Shown piece after piece: positions 24,871 through 36,131 of a stretch of DNA of 51,190 nt (positions are counted from its first letter, which is position 1; the number at the start of each line of letters is the position of its first letter). Location: contig JBOZIK010000001.1 in the NCBI GenBank assembly GCA_051453625.1, forward strand, positions 83,568,001 to 83,619,190, given 5' to 3'. The DNA is from Welwitschia mirabilis. Its lineage: Eukaryota > Gnetophyta > Gnetopsida > Welwitschiales. A model generated the notes under the pieces. That model worked only from the letters and a program-made list of their open reading frames with translations. It was not told the DNA's origin and did no database searches. The position numbers and the translations under genes were made by a program.

Positions 24871-25513
24871 NNNNNNNNNNNNNNNNNNNNNNNNNNNNNN
24901 NNNNNNNNNNNNNNNNNNNNNNNNNNNNNNNNNNNNNNNNNNNNNNNNNNNNNNNNNNNNNNNNNNNNNNNNNNNNNNNNNNNNNNNNNNNNNNNNNNNN
25001 NNNNNNNNNNNNNNNNNNNNNNNNNNNNNNNNNNNNNNNNNNNNNNNNNNNNNNNNNNNNNNNNNNNNNNNNNNNNNNNNNNNNNNNNNNNNNNNNNNNN
25101 NNNNNNNNNNNNNNNNNNNNNNNNNNNNNNNNNNNNNNNNNNNNNNNNNNNNNNNNNNNNNNNNNNNNNNNNNNNNNNNNNNNNNNNNNNNNNNNNNNNN
25201 NNNNNNNNNNNNNNNNNNNNNNNNNNNNNNNNNNNNNNNNNNNNNNNNNNNNNNNNNNNNNNNNNNNNNNNNNNNNNNNNNNNNNNNNNNNNNNNNNNNN
25301 NNNNNNNNNNNNNNNNNNNNNNNNNNNNNNNNNNNNNNNNNNNNNNNNNNNNNNNNNNNNNNNNNNNNNNNNNNNNNNNNNNNNNNNNNNNNNNNNNNNN
25401 NNNNNNNNNNNNNNNNNNNNNNNNNNNNNNNNNNNNNNNNNNNNNNNNNNNNNNNNNNNNNNNNNNNNNNNNNNNNNNNNNNNNNNNNNNNNNNNNNNNN
25501 NNNNNNNNNNNNN
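24871..25513. other. Assembly gap, 643 N
   Basis: Run of N between protease and gag of the central gypsy element. Confidence 0.98.
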
Positions 25514-25665
25514 GGGGTAGTAGGTTTCTTATCTTTTTCATGAGAAGAATTTTTTTTTAATTGATTAAAGGAGAAGAGAAAGAATGATTTTCTAAACTTT
25601 CTATATCCTCTTCTTCCTCATAATTTTTATCACTTTTGATAGGATCAAGAACCCTTGGGGGGGAA
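25514..25665 (-). pseudogene. Gypsy gag C-terminal fragment, left of an inserted copia LTR
   Basis: The minus strand reads an acidic run (DKNYEEEEDIESLENHS), equivalent to the acidic run at 530-585 in the left element. It breaks off at about 25665, where a copia LTR begins; the gag sequence resumes at about 27280. Confidence 0.7.
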
Positions 25666-25959
25666 TGCATAGACTCTTTTAAAAACTCAATAAATAATCT
25701 CAAATAAATTAATTTAAATATAACTTGCATATGTAAATAAATTATTCTAGGAAGTGCACAATATGATAAAATACTAAAAGTAAAGAATTAAAAACTGAAA
25801 GCATAAACTATCACTTTGATGCAACCCAAATTTATAGTGGTTCAGGAAACTCCCTTCTTAACTCTCGATGATCAGTTTCTCCTAAGCTAGATCTCAAATC
25901 TCTGTTACTCCATCAGGTATTCCAAGTTCACCTGTAACCTTTACAAATGGACTTTCTTA

Positions 25960-26080
25960 GGCTAAGTCTCAACCTTTAAAATGAAATTTTTAAGGCTTAA
26001 TCTCAACCTTTAAAATGGACTTTTCAAGGCTTAGTCTCAACCTTTAGAATGGACTTTTCAAGGCTTAGTCTCAACCATTA
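25960..26080. repeat. Short tandem repeat inside the copia LTR
   Basis: About three to four imperfect units of roughly 38-45 bases with the core 'aggcttagtctcaacc' and 'aatggacttttcaaggc'. Confidence 0.8.
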
Positions 26081-26286
26081 GCAAATAGGATAGTGATGCA
26101 GTGATGCCTTAAAAGCACAGATATCACTCGTTTTGAAATCAGTATAATTAGTGGAGCTCTTCTTCTATATAAGTATAATCAATAAAGCTTTAGATCTGAT
26201 CTTAAATGTAGAGAGTATGCTAATGGTATATCTGCTCCACTCAGAAATGTGGATGTCAAGATACAACAATGATAACAACATAAATA

Positions 26287-26902
26287 NNNNNNNNNNNNNN
26301 NNNNNNNNNNNNNNNNNNNNNNNNNNNNNNNNNNNNNNNNNNNNNNNNNNNNNNNNNNNNNNNNNNNNNNNNNNNNNNNNNNNNNNNNNNNNNNNNNNNN
26401 NNNNNNNNNNNNNNNNNNNNNNNNNNNNNNNNNNNNNNNNNNNNNNNNNNNNNNNNNNNNNNNNNNNNNNNNNNNNNNNNNNNNNNNNNNNNNNNNNNNN
26501 NNNNNNNNNNNNNNNNNNNNNNNNNNNNNNNNNNNNNNNNNNNNNNNNNNNNNNNNNNNNNNNNNNNNNNNNNNNNNNNNNNNNNNNNNNNNNNNNNNNN
26601 NNNNNNNNNNNNNNNNNNNNNNNNNNNNNNNNNNNNNNNNNNNNNNNNNNNNNNNNNNNNNNNNNNNNNNNNNNNNNNNNNNNNNNNNNNNNNNNNNNNN
26701 NNNNNNNNNNNNNNNNNNNNNNNNNNNNNNNNNNNNNNNNNNNNNNNNNNNNNNNNNNNNNNNNNNNNNNNNNNNNNNNNNNNNNNNNNNNNNNNNNNNN
26801 NNNNNNNNNNNNNNNNNNNNNNNNNNNNNNNNNNNNNNNNNNNNNNNNNNNNNNNNNNNNNNNNNNNNNNNNNNNNNNNNNNNNNNNNNNNNNNNNNNNN
26901 NN
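26287..26902. other. Assembly gap, 616 N
   Basis: Run of N inside the copia LTR. Confidence 0.98.
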
Positions 26903-27279
26903 ATACATAACATTTAGAAAAATTTCATTTTCATTTCGTTTCATCGACCCCACCAAAATCTGGTCAACCCCATGTGGTGCTATGAGTTACACAGGTTGCT
27001 TGAGAGAGAGATTCAGTCACCCCAAATTCTTAGATCTTCTTGTCCGGTTGATCCCTTTGGATATAATTCATTTTTCTTTATCTGCTTTAGATGCGGTCGA
27101 CCCCTTAAGAATCTAGTCAACCCCTCTTAGATGGTATAAATAGGTTTCTAGTGCATATTTTAGTTCCATCTTTCAACCTGCAAGAACCTTAATATATTTT
27201 ACACAAAATATATAAAATTTACTATACAAAAGACATTAGTTTAACATCAATTAATAAAACATAATCTAAAAACTTTAAG

Positions 27280-27560
27280 ATGTTGAAGCCTTATGGGTAG
27301 GAAGTGTTATCTCATTTCCAGTTCTTGTCATAACCTTACAATCTTTCTTAAATTCATTTAGGTTTGGTAGAGTTTGTGTGGTAAGTAACCCTTATGGTCT
27401 TTGGTTAGCAAGCATGGTTTATTGTAAAATACTCACAAGATTTTCAGTTTTGGAATTTTTTATTTTTTAGGTTTTTTTCAACTCCTCATTAGAATTTCTA
27501 AGTGGATCACCTTGATTGTGTAAGTTAGATAAGCTTACTTTGATAATAACTACTAAGAAA
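27280..27560 (-). pseudogene. Gypsy gag fragment, right of the inserted copia LTR
   Basis: The nucleotide sequence 'cataaccttacaatctt' and the following 250 bases parallel 630-850 of the left gypsy element, which lies between the acidic run and the zinc knuckle. This is the continuation of the gag at 25514-25665. It fades out at about 27560, so the N-terminal gag, primer site and 5' LTR of this element are not adjacent. Confidence 0.7.
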
Positions 27561-29156
27561 ATGATAAATTAAAAAGGACATGTCATCTAGTCAGATCTAG
27601 AGGTTGTTTCTATTGAAGCCTTTCCCCCCCTCCCTTTTCACTTCTATTTAAGTTTTATAAAGGCTTTATTACTACTAATGGAATGTAAATTAATAAGGAT
27701 ACATAAGAAACTAAGATTATAACATCAAACCTATTTCTAAGGAGTTTTATCTTGGAAGTATAAATAAAGAAATGAAATCTATGCAAATATACCAATGAAA
27801 CTAAGATTCTAGATAACAATGACAGTAATAAGATGGGAAAAAGGTGCTAATGAGCCTCATAAATCATGAATAATATACTGATGGTAACAATGTATTGAAC
27901 AAGAAACAAGATCATGTTAGTACTAAGATTATAAAAATAGAAGATGATATGATTTGGGTTAAAGATAGCATCAATGAAATTGCAAAGACGAATGAAGAAG
28001 AATAAAATTTTCTTAGATAAGAAAGCAAAAGTAATTTAAAATGTGTAGAAATTAATTTTGTTAATGATGTAAGTAGGAATGAAAAGCCAATATAAGAAAT
28101 TGATTCTTTACCTATACCACATGAAAACTTTCTAACAACTAAGGAAGATAAAGTTTTACCTCATTCGCATGCAAAAGATTCCCTTTATATTATCATGATA
28201 TGTTGGTGGATAAAAGTGAAGAGGTGTTACTTACATAAATGGATTAACTCTTTGGCTTATCCAGTTAGCCTATATACTATTGTCAACAAATCTTTAAATA
28301 ACCCTTTATATTAGGAATTCCTATATTAATTGAAGCCTCATTTGTAGTTACTATTGACATGCATCTTATAATCCTTAGTTACATGATAAGTCTGAACCAA
28401 CTAATCCTATTATTAAATGATTAAAATTTGTAATCTTATTTAAATGAGTTATGCACTTCAACCGTATCAGGCTAGACATTACTCACTCTTAACTAATCTA
28501 AAAGCCATTGTTTACTTATTTGATCTATACTTGCATAGCATTATTTCACACATTCCATCCTTGACTTAGACTTTAAGATGCTATATCATCCATATAAATC
28601 ATTAAAGTGGAAATTCAGCTAGGTTACTTAGAGAAGTATCAAAGAGACATTGAAATAAGTACATAACAAAGGCGTGTAATGTGGAAGAGATATATAATTT
28701 TTGAGCTTAGGCTTTAGGAGTTTCTACATGACAACTTTAAAAGTTTGTGTCATAATTTATAGTAATAGATTATTGTATTACCAGATTTGAGTTGCATTTT
28801 AGACTTAATGATTTAAGCACATTTTTCTTTGGTCAGAATAAGGAGGTTGTTGAAATATTTTGACTTATGAAATTAAATGGTTTAACTTATTTGTAAGTGT
28901 ATTCAACTGATTTCTTAAAAATTTCATTTTGCCTACTAAGAATGAAATCCCAAACTTTTGTTTAAACAACCTACCAGATAACATCATGATCATAATATCT
29001 GCCAAGATAAATTATTTTATTCATATAATTTTGATATTTGATTCTGCATTATGAAATTTCTAAACTTGATTTACATATCCCTAATTAATTTTTATCTTAG
29101 TCAATTTGGCTCACAATTATAGTTATTCACCAACTTTATTAGGAACTGATAAAGCT
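27561..29156 (+). other. Unassigned region, probably 3' internal remnant of a plus-strand gypsy element
   Basis: About 1.6 kb without a clear frame. A homopyrimidine tract lies at 27623-27640. At about 28030-28200 a plus-strand frame reads coding-like pieces (SLPIPHENFLTTKEDKVL, PHSHAKDSLY) that I do not recognise. The polypurine tract and LTR start at its right edge suggest that it is internal sequence of the element whose 3' LTR is 29170-30427. Confidence 0.4.
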
Positions 29157-29169
29157 AAGTAGAGGGCTA
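29157..29169 (+). promoter_or_regulatory. Polypurine tract before a plus-strand 3' LTR
   Basis: AAGTAGAGGGCTA directly before TGTTATGATGCC; same layout as 16694-16706 on the other strand. Confidence 0.7.
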
Positions 29170-30427
29170 TGTTATGATGCCAAATTATATGTTTTTGATG
29201 GGGTATTTTGAGTAGTTTTGCAAGACCCTTAGATAGGTTTAAGTGGAAAATGATTATTATTAAGAATCAAGGAGATAATCAAGAAAACATGCACTTACCA
29301 GTATATTTAGAGTCATTTTGGATCAATTCTAATACTTCACATTCTAAAGAGGAATTTATGATCTATAAGGCCAATTTAACTTGATTGAAGAGCTTTAAAA
29401 GATCATCATCCCCTTCATTATCTTAGTCACCACTTGAACAATACCACATGTATGCTGATAATGATGCTGACTGGACTGATGATGGAAGCTGATATGAAAC
29501 CCCTTTTGACATGGCATCATCCCCACCATCATCGGAATGGCATCTAGGATGACTACTATTCTTAGTCAATGCAGCAAACTTCATTAAACTTGTGTAATGT
29601 GTTATGTACTTTCTATGTACCATTAGGCTTTCTATTATGTTTATTAGGATTGTTTATTTTTTAGATGTTTTATTATAATAAATACCTCCTTTATCCTCAA
29701 CTCCAATTTTATCTTCTTTCATACCTAAAAATCTTATGATAAGAGACCGAAGAGCAGGAGGTCCATCCATTGTTGTGGAGAGAGATCTTCCTTAGTACTG
29801 GGTTATGTCTCCTTCATTGAGGTGATGCTGCTTTGTAACAAGATGTTAGTTCGATAATAATAAAAATATTCTTTTAGTTTTATTCATGTGCATGTTCATT
29901 CTAGTTTATGCGGGTTATGATTCCATGATAGCTTCAAAGTTGATATAAATTATAAAGGACATTCTTTTTTAAGGTTAAAATCATTAGTTTTAAGATCTTG
30001 CCTTGCATTGCATTTTATATTTCATAGCTTAATCATTACATATTTTTCTTATTCTATTCATCATACTTGATATCTTAGGATGGTTAGGGTTAGGAATAGT
30101 TTCCTTGATTGATCTAGGTTATATATGGATGATCTTTTTGATACAAAGGTTCAGTAGTTGAATAGAAATTTCATTTGAAGTAGTTTTCATTTTCATTGAA
30201 TTAGTATATTTATTTTCTTGCATTGTTTCTTTTCATTAAAACTATAAATGTAAAATAGCAAAATACTTTGCTTGAAATTAATTCTCTGTCTTCTCGCTTA
30301 TTGCCTCTGATGGATTATGACATTCAGATTAACTCCTGCCTACACTAGTGTGCATGTTGTATAAATATTTTTGATTAACAAGATTTTCTTAAGGACATGA
30401 ATGATTGTATAAATATGCACCATAACA
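29170..30427 (+). repeat. 3' LTR, Athila/Tat-like family, plus orientation
   Basis: Starts TGTTATGATGCCAAAT and ends 'caccataaca' at 30427, about 1.26 kb. It contains 'tgtttttgatggggtatttt', matching 38219-38239, and the shared block at about 29750-29835 followed by 'tttgtaacaag'. No primer site follows: the next bases are LINE coding sequence, so this is the right boundary of an insertion into a LINE. An antisense 66-codon frame at 29423-29623 is only a by-product of LTR sequence. Confidence 0.85.
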
Positions 30428-31560
30428 TTTTTTGGATTTTAACATAGGATTTTAATACTATGATCAATCATGCTTTGAGGTATTTATGGACAAAAATATT
30501 TTTACAAAGAAGATTTTGTAGGCAAAGAAGATATAAGTAAAAATAAAGATTTAATAGCCTATGAAGTAGCATGATATAAATATCTGTTCAATAGAATATA
30601 TTCAAAAAATGATTTAATTTTTATATACATGAAAACATACAAAACAACATAATTATTGAGGCTAGTGGTGTCCATGTATTAAAGATTTTATTGAAGCTTG
30701 TAATTTAAGTAATTTGATTAATATAGATATTCAAGATTATCCTTATACTCATAGTAATCAAAATAGCAAGTTGTAGAAATTTATTTATTCTTGCTTTTGG
30801 CTTTAAATATTTCCTGTAGTGGAAGGGATTCATCTGATAATAGCTAGTTCTGATTATTTATTGATTATGGTAAATACCAAGATATAAAGAAAATGTAAAT
30901 CCATTTCTACATCAAATAATGTTTAGTTTTAGTATCCAGTAGTAAAAGTATTAGTACAAGATATCTAGATCACAAATTTTATTAGAATAGTATGACAAAT
31001 ATTAAATTATAAAAAATTACAAGCACACATTCTTAAGTGGCAAAAAAGTAACTATTAGAGCTAGGCAAGTAAGCTCTTCAATGGATTGGAAAGACTTCAT
31101 GAAAAATGACATGTTCAAAGTGATCAACAAATTTACAGAAGGAAGAACATAAAGCATTAATAGATTTTTATGATCTCCAAAAGATAAGAACACATGTTGG
31201 AATTAAAAAGAAATTTTGAGCCTCTATAAAACAACACAAGAATATGATTCTACTTCTAGAAGATGTAGATGGGAATTTAGTAATAAAATAAAAGGATATT
31301 ACAATTCTTCTAGTCCATTTCTCTAAGGAGTTATTGATCATTGGTATTCAATTAGATCAAGAGTATGTAAATAAAATTGTGAATCATATTAACTAATACT
31401 TATCTCAAACAAAATTGAATTTACTCAAATGACAACCAAGAGTAGATGACATAATCAAGTTGTTTTTGGGATATCACTTAACAAGGAACCTGAAACACTA
31501 CTAAGACATTATGGGCCATGATTTTCTTAATATGGTATGTGAATTTTAGAGGACTAATAT
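30428..31560 (+). pseudogene. LINE ORF2 fragment: endonuclease C-terminal part to start of RT
   Basis: The plus-strand frame begins at the LTR edge with FWILT*DFNTM, the GDFN-type motif of L1 AP endonucleases (the stop replaces the Gly). It continues through ACNLSNLINIDIQDYPYTHS (about 30690-30750) to ASSDYLLIM (the SDH-type motif, His changed to Tyr; about 30840-30870). The linker to RT follows (KALIDFYDLQKIRTHVGIKK and LLLEDVDGNLVIK, about 31150-31290) up to VDDIIKLFLGYHLTRN near 31445-31495. The catalytic RT part is missing. The 5' part of this LINE should be on the far side of the inserted gypsy element. Many stops; dead. Confidence 0.8.
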
Positions 31561-31800
31561 GATACTTCAATGAATTAAATGTTACATGGATTTCTATGCA
31601 AGCTAGTAGATAAATTACATTGAAGTTTTATATCTTATGAGGTATGAAATGATGTAGTTTAAAATCATTTAATTTGTCTCCTTTAGGAGATAGAGTGATG
31701 TTGATGAATTATGAATAATAAATAATAGATAGGAGTTCTTATGGGTATTCTTTAATCCTCTATAGTTTCATGAAAGTATATTTTTCAATTCTAATGTTTA
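31561..31800. other. Unassigned spacer between two LINE fragments
   Basis: No frame or repeat recognised. Confidence 0.3.
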
Positions 31801-33100
31801 CAAGATGAAAGATTCTTTATCATTACCAATTGTATGTTTTGTTTGGTAGATTCCAAAGCTTCATCCAAAATTGTGTTAGAGATTTTTATTTTCTTTTTAA
31901 CTTATCTTTTTATTGAATCATTATTAGGGAAATGATGTGTCTACTTCATTGCCATTTAGTGATTGATTTTAGCATTGGCACAATGATGTATGGTTGATTT
32001 AGGTGAAAGGGAGATGGAATTCCATTTCTTTTGGATTTAATTCTAATGGAGGATTTTTGATAGGAGAGTTATTAGGAATAGAGTGGCCTATGGTAAAGGG
32101 GAAAAAGGAAGGGGTCCAAAGGCAATTTAATAAGATAACGTAATGAAGGATTAGTAGGAAATGGAGGACTATAAGGCAGAAGTGGGTTTTTAAAATTGGT
32201 AGGAATTTCTAAGTTTAGCTAATTTGTTTCTACTCTAACTAGTGGAGGATACTAAAGATGAAGTGGAGGATATTAAAGATGACTTTCTTAAGCAAAAATT
32301 ATCTTTTCTGAAATATATTTTAGGGCATCCTTCCTTTCTTATTTTTACTACTTATTGTTAGCCATTCTTTTTTCCCCCAATCATTAGTTCTTTGGTATTA
32401 CATTTTGTTGAGATCTACATGCAAATGTAAAATGGCCTTCTTAACCACAATGATGAGATGGGTCTAGAACAATCTTGAAGAAAATATTAGGCATTTTTAT
32501 GCCCTAAGAAGTATTAATTCTTTAATTTTGACTTTTCTCATATTTGCATAAATAGAGATTTGAGTTGTACCATTTTAGTTTTGTACATTATAGAATGATC
32601 TAGTTTCTTAACCCTATGCAGTCTTTATGGATCTAGATTTACTATTTGAAATTAACATGGGATTTCTCTAAAAATAAATTCTTTTTCCATAATAAATGTT
32701 ATTCTTTCTCCAAGTACTAAACTATGTCTATCAAAAAAATACACATTTGAAAGGACTTGAAGGTTGTCATTTAGATTATTAAATGTAAAATGTAACATAT
32801 CATCTTAAAGTAGAATAGCTTTATATGGATTTTGAAGCTTCTAGATTTAATCACACTATGACCTAACCTTAAAAATGGAGTGGTAGCCTCTAACTGAGAA
32901 ATTTTCTAAGGAGACTATTCCTATAATGATATTAAACCCATTACTTGTAAGATCATGGTCATTCTTTTACACACAAAAATCACCCTTTGCTATTCCACAA
33001 TTATTATGCCAGACCCAAAGTTTTGAATTGAAATCAACCCCAAAATTGAAAATTAGCTGAAATTGAGTCTAGGACAACAAAATGTCATGTTATGCCACCA
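31800..33100 (-). pseudogene. LINE ORF1 fragment: DUF4283-like domain and one zinc knuckle
   Basis: Minus strand. NNLNDNLQVLSNVYFFDRHS, LVLGERITFIMEKEFIFREI and KKLDHSIMYKTKMVQL (about 32540-32830) fit a DUF4283-like ORF1 domain, and HCG*EGHFTFAC (about 32425-32460) fits a CCHC knuckle with one Cys lost. A Pro/Ser-rich tail continues to about 31850. Orientation is opposite to the LINE ORF2 fragment at 30428-31560, so this is a separate insertion or an inverted piece. Weaker than the ORF1 at 9300-10338 because fewer motifs survive. Confidence 0.55.
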
Positions 33101-33380
33101 TTATAGTTGACCAAACTCCTTGAAAAGTTAAAGAATATTATCACGACACTTGTTTTAAACCCCAAATTTCATAAAATAGCTTTGGAATTAGGTAAAACAA
33201 AAGAGAAACTTAAAAGACCAACTTATAATTTATTTACTTTAATTTCTTAGCATGAATGATGACTTCTTTCTAGACCATTGCAAACTTTATAAGCAATGGC
33301 TACTTTTATATAAATGTGAAAAACAAACATAAGATTTTTAGATAAGCCTCCTTACTTTTGGTGGTTGTATCCATTAGAGT
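33101..33380. other. Unassigned AT-rich sequence
   Basis: No feature recognised between the LINE ORF1 fragment and the GC-rich patch. Confidence 0.3.
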
Positions 33381-33479
33381 CACCTAAATGAATTTAGTCT
33401 CAGTCAAGTCTTATATAAGTTATGTAAATGCAGCCCTTATAATATATTACACTTTTGAAATTTTTTTCCGAAATATTAA

Positions 33480-33768
33480 ACTCAAAACCTTCACTGACCT
33501 TTTGACTCCCTTTGGATCCCAAACAAGGCATCTTTGGCGGATGAAGCTTCAAACCCAAGATCCGTGCAATAGTAGGTAAGTATTGATCAGTTGGACGACT
33601 AGGATATTTGACACTTCAAGTGAAAACATCACTGTCATGTCACTGGGCAGCAGCTGGCGGCCGTCCCGTCCATGGAAACGGCACTCCCTCCATTCCCACG
33701 TCATTGCTGATGATAATCTCAAGGGGATTTTCTTACGCAAATCCAAACGCACATTCCGATACATCAAA
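33480..33768. other. GC- and CpG-rich patch, possible low-copy or gene-derived fragment
   Basis: Lines 33601-33720 are about 48-55% G+C by direct count and carry ten or more CpGs in roughly 250 bases, while the surroundings have almost none. CAG/CTG sites, largely lost elsewhere, are kept. Both strands are open over long stretches here: minus 33549-33767 is 72 codons (MTWEWRECRFHGRDGRQLLP inside) and plus 33388-33579 is 63 codons. A splice-donor-like 'agtaggtaagtat' is at 33572-33584 on the plus strand and a bZIP-type ACGT core in 'cccacgtcatt' is near 33700. I recognise no protein. It is cut on the right by a 100-N gap. Confidence 0.5.
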
Positions 33769-33868
33769 NNNNNNNNNNNNNNNNNNNNNNNNNNNNNNNN
33801 NNNNNNNNNNNNNNNNNNNNNNNNNNNNNNNNNNNNNNNNNNNNNNNNNNNNNNNNNNNNNNNNNNNN
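33769..33868. other. Assembly gap, exactly 100 N
   Basis: Placeholder-length run of N between the GC-rich patch and an LTR. Confidence 0.98.
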
Positions 33869-34493
33869 CTCAATAAAGGGTACATAGCCCTTCACCAAGT
33901 GCACATCTTTCTGAAGCACACATAGATGGATCTCCCACCCTTTGATCTTCTGTCATGAGAATTTATGGTGTAACAAAGATGAGAAAGAGAGTCAAAGAGG
34001 GGTTTATTTATAACAACTCATAGCAGAAAGAGACAAACAGTAGGTGCAGTTAGATGTGCTTATAAATGAAATGGATAAAACAGTCAAAGGTCATTATCAA
34101 AGTCAGTTACATATCAGTGACATCTAGAAAATAAGAGGGATGACAACATATTATAAAATATGACTTAGATCAATGACTCATTGGTGATTCAGTGATCCAC
34201 ATTAGCAGTCATCATCCTGCTTATCATGGAGAAGACAGAGGGGATGATGGTCTTCTTTAATCATTTCCTTGAAAAGGACTAAGCATTTTTGTCATTAATC
34301 CTTCTTCAAAGATCTGTGTATCAGAAAGTGCTTTTAATACATCAAATTTGGATAAGAATCACACTTTTCTGAGATTTCCTCTTGTATTTCCAAAATCTTT
34401 AGAATTGCACCTAAACCTGTATAAAAGTCCTGTAAAATAACTCATAAAACCCCATTAAATAATCTTAAATTAGCATCATAACAAGGGATGATG
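33869..34493 (-). repeat. Partial Athila/Tat-like LTR, minus orientation
   Basis: The outer end reads TGTTATGATGCTAATTTAAG on the minus strand at 34493. The shared block ('ggatctcccaccctttgatc') is at about 33929-33950. The 3' third is lost in the N gap. No polypurine tract follows on the right, so it is a solo or 5' LTR. Confidence 0.75.
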
Positions 34494-34803
34494 ACTTAGG
34501 ATGGCTTACTCATGTATTCACTATTTTATGATTCATTTAATGTATTCACATCTCCATTTCACTCTACTTCACTTCATCACCATTTTTATGAGAACTAATT
34601 CCTGAGGCATAAACTATTTTTATCAATTAACCTTTCACTTACCATTATTTTATATATATAGATTTTTCTTTTTCCTTATCTTTTCACTATAGCTTAGTGG
34701 CATGATTTCCAATAAAAGAACTCTTCATAAGGCTTATGCTCTTAAATGACCTAAATACTTTCATCACAAACATGAAGAAAACATTTAGTTTTGTTTAGGG
34801 CAT
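34494..34803. other. Unassigned AT-rich sequence between two LTRs
   Basis: No frame, repeat or element end recognised. Confidence 0.3.
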
Positions 34804-36131
34804 GTGACATCTTAATTTTACTTAATTTTCATTAAATTTTTGCAATTTAATACCTTAATCACATAAAATTGATTATAAAATTTTCAAAGTTACATCTTTT
34901 TCATGCTTAAGTACATTTGAATTTGCAAATTTTTATATGTCTAGTCATTTCATCATTATCATTTTGCTTAAGTACTAGTAAAAGACTAGTTATAAGGTGT
35001 GTTAAAATGTAAAATTAACATTACCATCAAACTTAATAACCAATTAATCTTAATGAAAGACATTAATATTATTAATTTCATCATAAAAATAGGTATTCTA
35101 TTGATTTTGATATTAATTATGAACTTAACTATTTTTCATTATATTTTCAAGTTTCGTAGGCTTAATTGAAAAAGATTACTTAATCTCATAACCATTAGAG
35201 ATAGAACACCAATGCTACCATTTAAGATCACTGGCTTCTTTAGCCTTTATAAGCATATTACCTTCAAACTCATGTTCCTTACTTATCATGGAAAATTTGA
35301 TAAAATGCAGTTATTAGATCTATTTAATTCCACATCAAAATTAATTTTCTTCTTATTAACAAGTGGTGGTGATGATAAGAATTTATAAAGTGATATTTGG
35401 AAATGCTAATTAGGATGATGGTGGAGACACATGGTGTATTCAATGATTGGCAGAAATTGCAAAACTCTAGAGATAAGTGTTAGTGTCATCATAAGTAACT
35501 TCACCAAATGAAAGAGAAGATAAATCATTCTACCTAATGTAATCATTTAATCATCCACCTAACACTATAAGACAAGGGCTTCTAATCTCTCCTTTCCCTC
35601 GTCCCTTACTATAAAAGGACCTTAAACCCTTCATTATATCATTTTTAACTTGGAGAATTGTAGAACCTTAAAGCATCAACTTGTGATGGGTTTTTAGACA
35701 ACTCTTTGGGGAAGTGAGCTAGTCTTTCAGGATTGCTGAGGAGTTTTCTTTGGCTTATTTCTTCCTTTATTGTAAAGTTATTTCTTTTTGTAATACAAAT
35801 GTCATTTTCCTTATGATTTCAATTCATGAGCAATATTATAATTAAAATGCTTAGGTAACTACTTTAGTCATCAAATTTATTTTAGTTGTTTGATTCTCTT
35901 TATCATTTAATCTAAGTCTTTTAATTTCATAGATCTTAAGTACTTTAAGAGTCCTTACTTTCTAATGTTATTCTAAGACTAAAGTGTTAATTGGATTCAC
36001 GATTTATCATATAGTGGATGAGATTATGCCTTATGACTTGGAACAAAAGCACTTGATGTTTTAAGTATCTGTAGGAAGGTAATTAAACAACATTGAAGTG
36101 AAGGATTACTCAGGGTGAATCAATGATACCA
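34804..36131 (+). repeat. Probable LTR of a different family, plus orientation
   Basis: Begins TGTGACATCTTAATTTTACT and may end 'aatgatacca' at 36131, followed at once by TGGTGCTAG, a possible primer-site start. A TATA-like 'actataaaagg' is at 35609-35619, and a polyadenylation-type region with 'tttgtaatacaaatg' lies near 35790. No coding sequence is attached that would confirm it. Edges are inferred. Confidence 0.35.
35609..35619 (+). promoter_or_regulatory. TATA-box-like motif in the probable LTR
   Basis: 'actataaaagg' preceded by a CT-rich stretch and followed by G/A-rich sequence; a typical LTR promoter layout, sequence match only. Confidence 0.35.

Larger units (their letters stand above)
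25666..27272 (-). repeat. Copia LTR (apparently solo) inserted in gypsy gag, gapped
   Basis: Related to the LTR at 39814-41176. It has the same left-end layout (TGCATAGACTC versus TGTTGAATAG), the shared block 'tttatagtggtt' (25833-25844 versus 39973-39984), repeated 'aggcttagtctcaacc' units at 25960-26080, and the GTCGACCCC-type motifs at 26945-27125. The right end is near 27272 (edge uncertain). No copia coding sequence is attached, so it is either a solo LTR or one end of an element whose body is lost. A 616-N gap (26287-26902) is inside. Confidence 0.7.

Noticed and set aside
24828-25541. Long frames through N runs, also at 26151-27116, 18309-18869, 15615-15826 and 44663-45044
   Set aside because: Mostly undetermined residues; length is an artefact of N not encoding stops.
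27623-27640. Polypurine tract of a minus-strand element (homopyrimidine on plus strand)
   Set aside because: No LTR start follows on the expected side; treated as low-complexity sequence.
29423-29623. 66-codon open frame on the minus strand
   Set aside because: Antisense by-product of the LTR at 29170-30427; no protein features.
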